A DNA stretch of 27,790 nucleotides from a virus, in the IMG/VR virus record IMGVR_UViG_3300021373_002725, positions 1 through 27,790 of that record; one strand, 5' to 3'. Under the pieces are notes generated by a model. The model was given only the letters and a program-made list of their open reading frames with translations, was not told the DNA's origin and searched no databases. Position numbers and translations under genes: made by a program. Below are positions 1 through 5,017 of this stretch, piece by piece; position 1 is the first letter of the stretch; every line of letters begins with the position of its first letter.

Positions 1-131
1 GGGCTGATGTCTTAAATCGTGCTGGCTTAGGTATGGAGGTAATGCATGAGCGTAATGCTCATAACTTCCCTTTAGACCTTGCAATGGCTAAAAAGACCTC
101 TATTGCACTGACGGCACCTGCTGTTGGTTGA
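1..131 (+). CDS. psbA: Photosystem II D1 protein, C-terminal end (partial)
   Basis: This is the last 42 codons of a D1 reaction-centre gene cut by the window edge; the reading frame begins at base 3. D1 binds the photosystem II cofactors in the thylakoid membrane, and phage copies replace the fast-turning host protein during infection. The C-terminal ligands of the manganese cluster are all visible in the stretch [14 protein letters not shown]: in standard D1 numbering these are H332, E333, H337, D342 and the terminal A344. Mature D1 ends at that alanine after CtpA cleavage. Here it is followed by a 15-residue extension, [15 protein letters not shown], which would be removed. A terminator follows at 189-214. 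Identification is firm; host versus phage origin cannot be judged from the fragment alone, but the phage genes downstream make it a phage copy. Confidence 0.95.
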   Translation, partial: ADVLNRAGLGMEVMHERNAHNFPLDLAMAKKTSIALTAPAVG

Positions 132-133
132 TA

Positions 134-142
134 TGCTATAGT
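134..142 (+). promoter_or_regulatory. Extended -10-like element after psbA
   Basis: TGCTATAGT matches TGnTATAAT with one mismatch and begins three bases after the psbA stop. No convincing -35 box is seen. A nearly identical element lies at 217-225. It could start a short transcript ending at the terminator at 189-214, or it may be chance. Confidence 0.25.
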
Positions 143-146
143 TCTC

Positions 147-214
147 TTGTGCCTTTTGGACGGGGCACAACACTGGGTCATCGATTGAGCCGAGGTTACA
201 GCCTCGGCTTTTTT
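147..214 (+). ncRNA. Possible short structured RNA between psbA and the next gene
   Basis: Seen: an inverted repeat TTGTGCC/GGCACAA (147-153 with 164-170, 10-base loop) followed by a perfect terminator hairpin, with an extended -10-like element just upstream at 134-142. Inferred: either a small RNA of about 65 bases, or simply the structured 3' untranslated region of the psbA mRNA. Nothing identifies it with a named RNA family. Confidence 0.2.
189..214 (+). terminator. Rho-independent terminator after psbA
   Basis: GCCGAGG (189-195) pairs perfectly with CCTCGGC (202-208) around a six-base loop, followed by six T. It closes the psbA transcription unit. Confidence 0.9.
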
Positions 215-216
215 CA

Positions 217-225
217 TGCTATATT
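217..225 (+). promoter_or_regulatory. Extended -10 promoter element for the 252-563 gene
   Basis: TGCTATATT matches TGnTATAAT with one mismatch. It sits directly after the psbA terminator and 27 bases before the ATG at 252, a position that suits a promoter with a short leader. No clear -35 hexamer is seen. Confidence 0.35.
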
Positions 226-251
226 CAAGGATGAAACAAAGGGGTTACCCC

Positions 252-563
252 ATGGAATCAATTTGGGATGGACAGGGCAGAGTGATGATCTCTAAAGTCA
301 AAAGACTCATGAAGTCACTGAGTTTCAGGATTGAAGGAGATGCTATGTATGGCTACACGCTAGAGATAGGAGAACGTGGTTATAACAAAAGAGTTTCAGC
401 CGAGTCTGTTGACTGGGGGAAAGCATCAAATGGCGATTTTTATGGTGCTTTTGGTGAAACTGTTTACGTTGAAAGCACTTTAAGGCAATACAGATTGACT
501 AAAGAAGAACTGATCAAAGCTGCAGAGAAGTATTTATCCTTAACGACACCTGCTGTTGGTTAA
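252..563 (+). CDS. Unknown 103-residue protein with a D1-like C-terminal tail
   Basis: I do not recognise the family of the main body. The ATG at 252 is preferred over the in-frame ATG at 216 because 216 overlaps the -10-like element and lies next to the terminator, whereas AAAGGGG lies seven bases before 252. The protein is mixed charged and polar with no membrane segment. Its last residues, TTPAVG, match the last residues of the neighbouring D1 protein (TAPAVG). The DNA also matches: 15 identical bases, 115-129 and 547-561, immediately before each stop. The gene is alone between terminators at 189-214 and 578-604. The tail may be a recombination scar from psbA or a functional imitation of the D1 C-terminus; this cannot be decided from sequence alone. 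Confidence 0.8.
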   Translation: MESIWDGQGRVMISKVKRLMKSLSFRIEGDAMYGYTLEIGERGYNKRVSAESVDWGKASNGDFYGAFGETVYVESTLRQYRLTKEELIKAAEKYLSLTTPAVG

Positions 564-577
564 GATCAGCCAAAAGG

Positions 578-604
578 CCCTTCACCTTGCGTGAGGGGTT
601 TTTT
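578..604 (+). terminator. Rho-independent terminator
   Basis: CCCTTCAC (578-585) pairs with GTGAGGGG (591-598), eight pairs with one G-T, around a five-base loop, followed by six T. It ends the 252-563 unit. Confidence 0.88.
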
Positions 605-645
605 ATTGGTATGTTTAAGCTGTAATCAATTAGGTTTAAGACGTT

Positions 646-948
646 ATGCTCAGTAAAATCGATCCTGATGAACGAGTTTTGAGCGAACCGACCATAGTTG
701 AAGAAGTTAATCGTATAGCAGAGGATCTTGGCTGGGAATCAAGCGATCATATTGTTGTTGAGATCGGTGGAACAGTCATTTCTGGCATTCATCAAGGTGA
801 TGATTACAACAAAAAATGGGCTACACCTTATGGTGTACGAAAATACAACAAAGATGCGTTCATTGTGATCAAAAACCAAACGAGAGACCCGTTTGAGCCG
901 TCGATGTCACCAGAAGATCTAAAGCCAGGGTTGACGGACTCAGAATAG
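646..948 (+). CDS. Hypothetical protein, 100 residues
   Basis: No family recognised. The product is hydrophilic and acidic at both ends (N-terminal LSKIDPDERVLSEP, C-terminal LTDSE) with a central stretch DHIVVEIGGTVISGIH that looks like beta strands, and no signal peptide or membrane segment. It is a single-gene unit, with terminators before it at 578-604 and after it at 976-1004. No Shine-Dalgarno sequence precedes the ATG. Given its place between psbA and hli it is probably an accessory, host-interaction gene rather than a virion gene, but this is context only. Confidence 0.75.
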   Translation: MLSKIDPDERVLSEPTIVEEVNRIAEDLGWESSDHIVVEIGGTVISGIHQGDDYNKKWATPYGVRKYNKDAFIVIKNQTRDPFEPSMSPEDLKPGLTDSE

Positions 949-975
949 TCGTTATCCTTAAGAAGGAAGAGGACT

Positions 976-1004
976 AAGACCCCCTAAAAAGGGTCTTTTT
1001 TTTT
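976..1004 (+). terminator. Rho-independent terminator
   Basis: AAGACCC (976-982) pairs with GGGTCTT (991-997), loop CCTAAAAA, running into an unbroken T tract to 1004. The recurrent GG-ACTAG motif begins on the very next base. Confidence 0.9.
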
Positions 1005-1014
1005 GGCAGAATAG
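1005..1014 (+). promoter_or_regulatory. Recurrent gene-start motif (GGCAGAATAG)
   Basis: Copy of the GGMADACTAG motif with C7 replaced by A, directly after a terminator and 32 bases before the hli ATG. A late promoter is the most economical reading. Confidence 0.5.
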
Positions 1015-1036
1015 CAAGATTTGATTCCTACTTAAA

Positions 1037-1141
1037 ATGGAAAATGCGGAAAAGCTAAACGGTCGCCTAGCGATGCTTGGTATCGTTGCTGCATTGGGAG
1101 CCTATGCCGTAACAGGTCAAATCATTCCTGGAGTCTTCTGA
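1037..1141 (+). CDS. hli: High-light-inducible protein (chlorophyll-binding, single helix)
   Basis: This 34-residue protein carries the Hli/CAB signature: ENAEKLNGRLAMLG contains the conserved ExxNGRxAMxG, in which Glu, Asn and Arg are the chlorophyll ligand and salt-bridge positions. A single hydrophobic helix follows (residues 12-30), ending IIPGVF. Hli proteins are thylakoid proteins that bind chlorophyll and protect photosystem II or newly made D1 under light stress. Cyanophages commonly carry them together with psbA, as here. The stop codon overlaps the next start (TGATG) by one base, so it leads a tightly packed cluster. No Shine-Dalgarno sequence precedes the ATG. Confidence 0.93.
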   Translation: MENAEKLNGRLAMLGIVAALGAYAVTGQIIPGVF

Positions 1142-1209
1142 TGCCACAAGGTAAAGGAACATACGGCACAAAAAAAGGTCGTCCACCTAAGAAAGGCACA
1201 AAGAAGTAG
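1141..1209 (+). CDS. Very small basic protein, 22 residues
   Basis: The ORF overlaps the hli stop by one base. The product is lysine- and glycine-rich, with GRPPKK resembling the AT-hook core GRP, which suggests nucleic-acid binding but does not prove it. I recall similar short peptides beginning MPxGKGTYG in other cyanophages, always unassigned. It is too short for domain analysis; the tight coupling to hli and the recurring pattern are the main grounds for calling it. Confidence 0.65.
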   Translation: MPQGKGTYGTKKGRPPKKGTKK

Positions 1210-1211
1210 AA

Positions 1212-1340
1212 ATGGGTAATTCACCAGTCGATAAGAGCAAGGACTTCATCAAGTCTGGGATGACTCTTGTCACAGAATATAACTCAGAGAAACACTTAAA
1301 GAAAAAAGGCGTCAACAAGTATAAACAAGAGCAAAAGTAA
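1212..1340 (+). CDS. Hypothetical small protein, 42 residues
   Basis: The ORF starts two bases after the previous stop. The product is hydrophilic, with a lysine-rich C-terminal third (KHLKKKGVNKYKQEQK) likely to be helical. No family is recognised and there is no membrane segment. The unbroken packing with its neighbours supports a real gene. Confidence 0.6.
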   Translation: MGNSPVDKSKDFIKSGMTLVTEYNSEKHLKKKGVNKYKQEQK

Positions 1341-1344
1341 GACA

Positions 1345-1431
1345 ATGAATCCAATCTTACTGGCCATGAGTATATTGATATTGAACGCCATCTTTTTTAT
1401 CAGCCTTCAAGATGACAACAGTAAGGATTGA
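1345..1431 (+). CDS. Small single-span membrane peptide, 28 residues
   Basis: Residues 3-21 (PILLAMSILILNAIFFISL) form one hydrophobic helix, followed by a short acidic tail QDDNSKD. This looks like a tiny inner- or thylakoid-membrane peptide. It starts four bases after the previous stop and overlaps the next gene by 20 bases in another frame. Function unknown. Confidence 0.55.
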   Translation: MNPILLAMSILILNAIFFISLQDDNSKD

Positions 1432-1558
1432 GATTGTTAAGCATGCCAACTATTATTATTGGCTGGTTGACTACGGTGCAGGACATAACATCGAAGGTTT
1501 TGCTGAGACATTACAGCAGGCAATGAAAGAAATAATGCAGTATGAAGATGGGGTATAG
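1412..1558 (+). CDS. Hypothetical protein, 48 residues
   Basis: The product begins TVRIEIVKHANYYYWLVDYG, which looks like a beta hairpin rich in tyrosine, and continues into a helix (AETLQQAMKEIMQYED). No family recognised. It overlaps the end of the preceding membrane peptide by 20 bases, an arrangement typical of compact phage early or accessory clusters. It is followed at once by a copy of the recurrent motif at 1559. Confidence 0.65.
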   Translation: MTTVRIEIVKHANYYYWLVDYGAGHNIEGFAETLQQAMKEIMQYEDGV

Positions 1559-1568
1559 GGTAGACTAG
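1559..1568 (+). promoter_or_regulatory. Recurrent gene-start motif (GGTAGACTAG)
   Basis: Nine of ten positions fit GGMADACTAG. It starts on the base after the stop of the 1412 gene and lies 69 bases before the next ATG, farther than most copies because two hairpins intervene. Confidence 0.4.
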
Positions 1569-1578
1569 AGTACGTTCA

Positions 1579-1622
1579 CCTCCTCTGGAGGCGGAAGTAA
1601 GACAACGCGGAACGGACCGTTC
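1579..1622 (+). other. Two adjacent inverted repeats in a gene leader
   Basis: CCTCC/GGAGG (1579-1583 with 1587-1591, loop TCT) and GAACGG/CCGTTC (1610-1615 with 1617-1622) lie between the motif at 1559 and the ATG at 1628. Neither is followed by a T tract, so they are more likely leader structure or a protein-binding site than terminators. Confidence 0.4.
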
Positions 1623-1627
1623 ATTCC

Positions 1628-1789
1628 ATGTTGGAATTCTTGATTGCATCTAGCATCACCTGTTCGCAGGCTAAAGATGTTATTTACCGTGTATGGATCC
1701 ATCCAGATCTAACTGACCTTGTAAAAGAGGAAATAGTCACGGAACTGAAGAACGCATCAGATTGCGACTGGAACGCACACGTTGACTGA
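1628..1789 (+). CDS. Hypothetical protein, 53 residues (small cyanophage family)
   Basis: The N-terminus MLEFLIASSITCSQAKDVI looks like a short hydrophobic helix followed by a cysteine and a polar helix. I recall short proteins of this pattern (hydrophobic start, then TCxxA) in many marine cyanophages and some picocyanobacteria, without known function. It could be a truncated signal-like or membrane-anchored peptide. It has its own leader with two hairpins and a copy of the recurrent motif. Confidence 0.65.
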   Translation: MLEFLIASSITCSQAKDVIYRVWIHPDLTDLVKEEIVTELKNASDCDWNAHVD

Positions 1790-1836
1790 AGGAACGCGCT
1801 TTTAGTGTAAAATTCACTGCAAGCGGAGCTTTCATC

Positions 1837-1989
1837 ATGTCTATCGCAACATACAGAGGTGTCAAGTATGACACCAAAAATGTCATGGAAAAATCTAAAG
1901 ACTGGAAGATGTCTTTAGAGCAAAAACATCTTGATAACTTTAAGTATCGAGGTGTTACATACAAATGGGAGGGACAAAATAATGTCTGA
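1837..1989 (+). CDS. DUF4278-like small protein, 50 residues
   Basis: The product contains two copies of the YRGVxY motif, YRGVKYD near residue 6 and YRGVTYK near residue 39. This is the hallmark of the DUF4278 family of short cyanobacterial and cyanophage proteins of unknown function. GGAG at 1825-1828 lies at suitable spacing before the ATG. The stop overlaps the following start (AATGTCTGA), so the two are probably translated together. Family call is good; role unknown. Confidence 0.8.
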   Translation: MSIATYRGVKYDTKNVMEKSKDWKMSLEQKHLDNFKYRGVTYKWEGQNNV

Positions 1990-2092
1990 ACTCCTGTTAA
2001 TCCAGAAAAAACTAAAGAAAAAGAACAAACAAAAAGCTTTATCGTTCGTGCGATTTAAGCAAGCAATGAGTAAGAAAAAACTCAAGGCATAA
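1982..2092 (+). CDS. Very basic small protein, 36 residues
   Basis: The ORF overlaps the end of the DUF4278-like gene by eight bases. About a third of the residues are lysine or arginine, in runs such as KKLKKKNKQK and SKKKLK, so nucleic-acid or membrane-surface binding is possible. No family is recognised. It is the last gene of the rightward cluster before the bidirectional terminator. Confidence 0.5.
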   Translation: MSELLLIQKKLKKKNKQKALSFVRFKQAMSKKKLKA

Positions 2093-2132
2093 AAAAAGGG
2101 CTAGCCAGAATAACTGGTTAGCCCCTTCTTTA
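2091..2132. terminator. Bidirectional terminator
   Basis: GGGCTAGCCAG (2098-2108) pairs with CTGGTTAGCCC (2114-2124), ten of eleven positions, around a five-base loop. It has seven A on the left, which become a T run for the minus strand, and a T-rich right flank. It can stop both the rightward small-gene cluster and the leftward beta-barrel gene. Confidence 0.85.
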
Positions 2133-2143
2133 TGCAGTGAAGA

Positions 2144-2512
2144 TCAGAAGTTGTACTTCACACCCACTTTTGTTCCGTAGCTGGTGTCAGCACCATCAAC
2201 ACCGCCGGCAAAGCTGATTTCGCCGTAGAGGTTGAGGTTCTCAGAAGCATTAACACCAATGCCGACCTTGCCCGTAGGAACGGTTTCAGTTGGGCCATTG
2301 TCAATGGAAATGATGCCAGCGCCACCTTGTGCATACCAGCTAGCAGATTTACCGATGCTGCCTTCGTAACCCAGATGCAGATCTGTCGCGGTTCCTGCAT
2401 AATTTGAGCCAGAGAAACCTGAATTGGCTTCCACGTTGGCGTAGGGGCCAGCAATTGCACCAGCAGGTGCCAGGGCAGCTGCAGCAGCGAAGGCAAGAGT
2501 GGTTTTAATCAT
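2144..2512 (-). CDS. Secreted outer-membrane beta-barrel-like protein, 122 residues
   Basis: The N-terminus is a clear signal peptide (MIKTTLAFAAAAALAPAGAIAG, cleavage likely after AIA near residue 21). The rest consists of alternating, glycine-rich amphipathic strands and ends in KYNF, a terminal aromatic residue typical of outer-membrane barrels. I recall homologues in many marine T4-like cyanophages, sometimes labelled porin or outer-membrane protein. At about 100 mature residues it could form a small barrel alone or oligomerise. It is the only non-endonuclease gene on the minus strand, with its own terminator at 2091-2132. The ATG at 2512 is chosen over an upstream in-frame start near 2671 because the signal peptide begins there. 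Confidence 0.85.
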   Translation of the reverse strand: MIKTTLAFAAAAALAPAGAIAGPYANVEANSGFSGSNYAGTATDLHLGYEGSIGKSASWYAQGGAGIISIDNGPTETVPTGKVGIGVNASENLNLYGEISFAGGVDGADTSYGTKVGVKYNF

Positions 2513-2576
2513 TGTAAACTCAAGAAAGGGACTAACGCGAAGATTGCTCGCATAATCAATATACCTAGACAGACCG

Positions 2577-2586
2577 GAATACTGGG
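2577..2586 (+). promoter_or_regulatory. Recurrent gene-start motif (GGAATACTGG)
   Basis: Nine of ten positions fit GGMADACTAG. It lies in the divergent gap between the beta-barrel gene and the rightward gene, 40 bases before the ATG at 2617. Confidence 0.4.
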
Positions 2587-2616
2587 GTACCATTTGGGAC
2601 AGTAATACGAGTGGGC

Positions 2617-2751
2617 ATGACCAAGCAGCGGAAGAAACTTTTGAAACTAATGGAAAAGGCTGCGAAATCAATTAGCAATGAAGAATCTAAAGAAATTATT
2701 AAGAAATTAAAAAGAGCAGGCAGGAAATATGGCCAATGTTCGGAAATCTAA
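2617..2751 (+). CDS. Hypothetical basic helical protein, 44 residues
   Basis: The product is a lysine-rich peptide predicted to be almost entirely helical (KKLLKLMEKAAKSI, then ESKEIIKKLKRAGRKYG). No family recognised. It reads into the structural operon, since the next start is 19 bases after its stop. Alternative starts are not obvious; only weak ribosome-binding sequence (GTGGG) precedes the ATG. Confidence 0.55.
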   Translation: MTKQRKKLLKLMEKAAKSISNEESKEIIKKLKRAGRKYGQCSEI

Positions 2752-2769
2752 GCTAGTCATTTAGTGTTC

Positions 2770-3270
2770 ATGGCTAGTCCGTTACTGGCATATTTTAACG
2801 GGCGGATCAAAGCCACGACGCAAAACACTGTAACGATTACTAATGGCCGTCCAGTTAAGTCTGGTGGCACGGAATACGTCGTCAAGTGTTATATAAAAAG
2901 AATTCAATATACCGGCGTAACCAGTGGATCTAAGCCATTGCCATTGGCATCACAGCTAGAAGGAAGGATGCTTCCCGGTGCCAGCGGCGATCAGTTTTAC
3001 TATCGAGGCTATGCCCTTCAGAAAGCCCCTCTAGGGGCCTACAACTGGCTAGGAGACCTAAGTGGTCTTACCTTCACAAACATCACGGCACAGGAGCTGT
3101 TCCTGCTGCCTGGTAGCGAAGTTGAGTTCAAGCTGGGAAACGATCCAACAATGCAAGCCATTGTTCAACGTTCCAGCGGAGTATTTGGTGGTGATGGGAT
3201 TGATGAAATTATTTACCCAGCCATCGGTGGTGTTGAGATTCAGCTGACAGGTTCTGATATTCAAAACTAA
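2770..3270 (+). CDS. Probable head-tail connector or head-closure protein, 166 residues
   Basis: The protein has no motif I can name with confidence. It is beta-rich, without membrane segments, and contains a central aromatic loop (GDQFYYRGYAL) and a C-terminal stretch GGVEIQLTGSDIQN. It is coupled to the next gene, an HK97-gp10-like tail-completion protein, by a TAATG overlap, which places it at the stopper or connector position of a siphovirus neck operon. ATG 2770 is preferred to GTG 2764 because the 14 bases before it (2753-2766) are repeated before the start of the 21575 gene at almost the same distance. A minor structural role of another kind is possible. Confidence 0.6.
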   Translation: MASPLLAYFNGRIKATTQNTVTITNGRPVKSGGTEYVVKCYIKRIQYTGVTSGSKPLPLASQLEGRMLPGASGDQFYYRGYALQKAPLGAYNWLGDLSGLTFTNITAQELFLLPGSEVEFKLGNDPTMQAIVQRSSGVFGGDGIDEIIYPAIGGVEIQLTGSDIQN

Positions 3271-3827
3271 TGCCGAGAAAGCAAGTAAAATCCAAAGGAG
3301 CAGTAGTATTAAAAAATTTAATTAAGTCAATGAATGACTTAGAAAGAGAGAACGGCAATATCAAAGGTGTTATTAAGTTAAAATCATCAGCAGACTTTAC
3401 TGACTACAGAACGCTTACTACTAAATTTCCAGATGCTGCCAAGGTCGCGCATGGGAAGGCACTAGCCATTGTTGCTAATGAGCTATATATTGCTTTTGGC
3501 TTGGCTATGGAAGCACCTGTTTGGCAATGGGATTTTGGCGATGGAGATATTATTGATACCGGCGACCTGCGGGATTCGCTAAATATTGTAGTTACACCAG
3601 AAGGTCTTCAAGTTATTTACACCGAAGAATATGCTGCTTATGTTTACTATGGGGCTTACATTAATCCATACGGAAATCCAAATGTCAAGATCTACATGCC
3701 GCCAAGGCCATGGATCAAGGCTGTATTAATGGGTGGAGGCCCCGTTGAGAAATTTGATCTGACAGGAACCTATAGACGTAATTTTGAAGTATTCATGAAG
3801 CAAGAATTACCTAATTTAAAATTCTGA
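3270..3827 (+). CDS. HK97 gp10-like tail completion / neck protein, 185 residues
   Basis: The central block carries the characteristic order of this family: DTGDLRDSL (an arginine-containing loop before a strand), then EYAAYVYYGAY, then PPRPWI near residue 145. Family members join the head to the tail or complete the tail at its head-proximal end. The N-terminal 60 residues are lysine-rich and probably helical. The start codon overlaps the upstream stop (TAATG), giving translational coupling. Length is in the usual range for the family. Exact equivalence to lambda Z or to HK97 gp10 is not determined. Confidence 0.75.
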   Translation: MPRKQVKSKGAVVLKNLIKSMNDLERENGNIKGVIKLKSSADFTDYRTLTTKFPDAAKVAHGKALAIVANELYIAFGLAMEAPVWQWDFGDGDIIDTGDLRDSLNIVVTPEGLQVIYTEEYAAYVYYGAYINPYGNPNVKIYMPPRPWIKAVLMGGGPVEKFDLTGTYRRNFEVFMKQELPNLKF

Positions 3828-3829
3828 TA

Positions 3830-3839
3830 GGCAACCTAT
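3830..3839 (+). promoter_or_regulatory. Recurrent gene-start motif, weaker copy (GGCAACCTAT)
   Basis: The core differs from GGMADACTAG at two or three positions, but it lies 28 bases before the ATG at 3858 and resembles the copy at 23498. A perfect palindrome, ATCAGCTGAT, sits between it and the ATG. Confidence 0.3.
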
Positions 3840-3857
3840 GCCGCTTATCAGCTGATC

Positions 3858-4412
3858 ATGGCAGTTTTACCTTTTGTTATTCAACCGAAAAAAAATACCG
3901 AAATTATTAAAATTGGTGACGAACAGATTGGTGTTTTTGAAATTGAACGCAAAGGCTACCTGACTGTTGCAGAAAAATCCTTTGTTGAAAATGTCACGCA
4001 AGGATCTGACGGAGTTTCTTCTTTAGTACTTCTGGCAAATAAAGTAGCAGCAGCTCATAAGACGACCCCAGAAAAAGCATACATGGCTATTACGGAGGCT
4101 ATGTCTGGCAACAACAAGTCTAAGTTAGCTCAAGTTATTTCAAGTGATTATTCAGAGGAATTATCTTTTGCAACCACGCGAATGGCAGAATCCATGCAGC
4201 GCCGTCAGATCGCAGCAGCAACTATCTTGTTGCAGACTAGAATTAATCATGAGTGGAGTATCCAAGACACCTTGGAACTCGACCCAATGCTTGTGCAACA
4301 ATTGACAGATCTTTACGACAGAGAAGAACAGCGTGAATCGATTGAGCCTGTAAGCAAAGAAGAAGAGGCTAAGCATATTGTGGGAAAGTCACCAGAGGAG
4401 AGTGGGGCATAA
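3858..4412 (+). CDS. Tail assembly chaperone, G-like protein, 184 residues
   Basis: This is the zero-frame product of a lambda G/GT-type pair. The N-terminus (FVIQPKKNTEIIKIGDEQIG) and an alpha-helical body with a glutamate-rich end (REEQRESIEPVSKEEEAKH) are consistent with tail chaperones, which bind the tape measure protein and recruit tube subunits. The strongest evidence is the slippery heptamer G GGA AAG in the correct frame eight codons before the stop, with a long open -1 frame continuing to 5017. It lies between neck genes and the tail tube and tape measure genes. Starting at ATG 3858, it has no Shine-Dalgarno sequence. Confidence 0.8.
   Translation: MAVLPFVIQPKKNTEIIKIGDEQIGVFEIERKGYLTVAEKSFVENVTQGSDGVSSLVLLANKVAAAHKTTPEKAYMAITEAMSGNNKSKLAQVISSDYSEELSFATTRMAESMQRRQIAAATILLQTRINHEWSIQDTLELDPMLVQQLTDLYDREEQRESIEPVSKEEEAKHIVGKSPEESGA
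4382..4388 (+). other. Programmed -1 ribosomal frameshift site (G GGA AAG)
   Basis: The zero frame reads GTG GGA AAG TCA, so GGGAAAG is phased exactly as the lambda G/GT slippery sequence. After slippage the -1 frame reads on without a stop to 5017. Twelve bases downstream a hairpin can form between AGTGGGG (4401-4407) and CCCCGTT (4416-4422), including G-T pairs, with the zero-frame stop TAA in its loop; it may stimulate slippage. Confidence 0.85.
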
Positions 4413-5017
4413 TTACCCCGTTTGAGACAATATTTTGGGATCTGAAGTCGTTATATCCTGGTGATAATGAATTTAGTTTTGACAATTATAGTTCTTTGCC
4501 TTACGAATATGTAATCGATGCATATCAAAATGGATCACGACAACGACAATCTTATTTACATCAGTTAGAGGCACCTGTCTCACTGCTCAGTGCTTTATTT
4601 GCTAATTCAAATAGAGACGCTAAAAAGCAAAAAGTTCCACACAAGATGGAAGACTTTTTCTTGTACCAGCCAGTTGATGACAGAAATACTCCGACAGGAG
4701 TTTACGGTGCCGCTGCAATGGAACTCATAGAGCAACAGTTATTCCCTCGATGGGCGTATTGCTTTTATAAGGATCTTAAAAATTCTTCAACAGGTAACCC
4801 TCCTAACTTGTTAGGTCTGATTCATGAAAAAGCTATAATACTAGGACCAGAAATTACAGAAAATTCCGTCAAGGGAATGTTGATTATGGAGGACGTAGTA
4901 TCTGAGCAGACGATCGAAATGGAATCGACTCTCGGTGGCATTATTAAAGTAACAATGCCAAAGGCGACTATACGTTACAGTGCAAAAGAAGGCGTTGAAG
5001 TTCCTATTGCTGCATGA
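4388..5017 (+). CDS. T-like extension of the tail chaperone, made as a -1 frameshift fusion
   Basis: This frame is open from the slippery site and has no ATG in its first part. The coding signal continues well upstream of the TTG at 4496: codons from about 4409 read IITPFETIFWDLKSLYPG, a sensible protein sequence. The fusion (3858-4388 read in zero frame, then -1 from 4388) would be 386 residues, 177 from the G part and 209 from the T part. In siphoviruses the long form coats the tape measure and is needed in small amounts relative to G. The 3' end overlaps the convergent HNH gene by 14 bases. Calling it as a free 173-residue protein from TTG 4496 would be wrong in my reading. Confidence 0.8.
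   Translation, partial: VTRGEWGIITPFETIFWDLKSLYPGDNEFSFDNYSSLPYEYVIDAYQNGSRQRQSYLHQLEAPVSLLSALFANSNRDAKKQKVPHKMEDFFLYQPVDDRNTPTGVYGAAAMELIEQQLFPRWAYCFYKDLKNSSTGNPPNLLGLIHEKAIILGPEITENSVKGMLIMEDVVSEQTIEMESTLGGIIKVTMPKATIRYSAKEGVEVPIAA

Noticed and set aside
1-131. Opening fragment as the end of a capsid or other virion gene
   Set aside because: The stretch [18 protein letters not shown] is the D1 C-terminus with its manganese ligands, so the fragment is psbA.
2513-2671. 53-residue N-terminal extension of the beta-barrel gene
   Set aside because: A typical signal peptide starts at the internal ATG at 2512, and the upstream part has no signal character.
2764-2769. GTG 2764 as the start of the connector-like gene
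   Set aside because: The GTG is part of the repeated 14-mer, which lies outside the coding sequence in its other copy at 21559-21572.
4496-5017. Independent 173-residue gene starting at TTG 4496
   Set aside because: Coding sequence in this frame extends upstream to the slippery heptamer, and no ribosome-binding site precedes the TTG. It is read as the frameshift extension of the chaperone.
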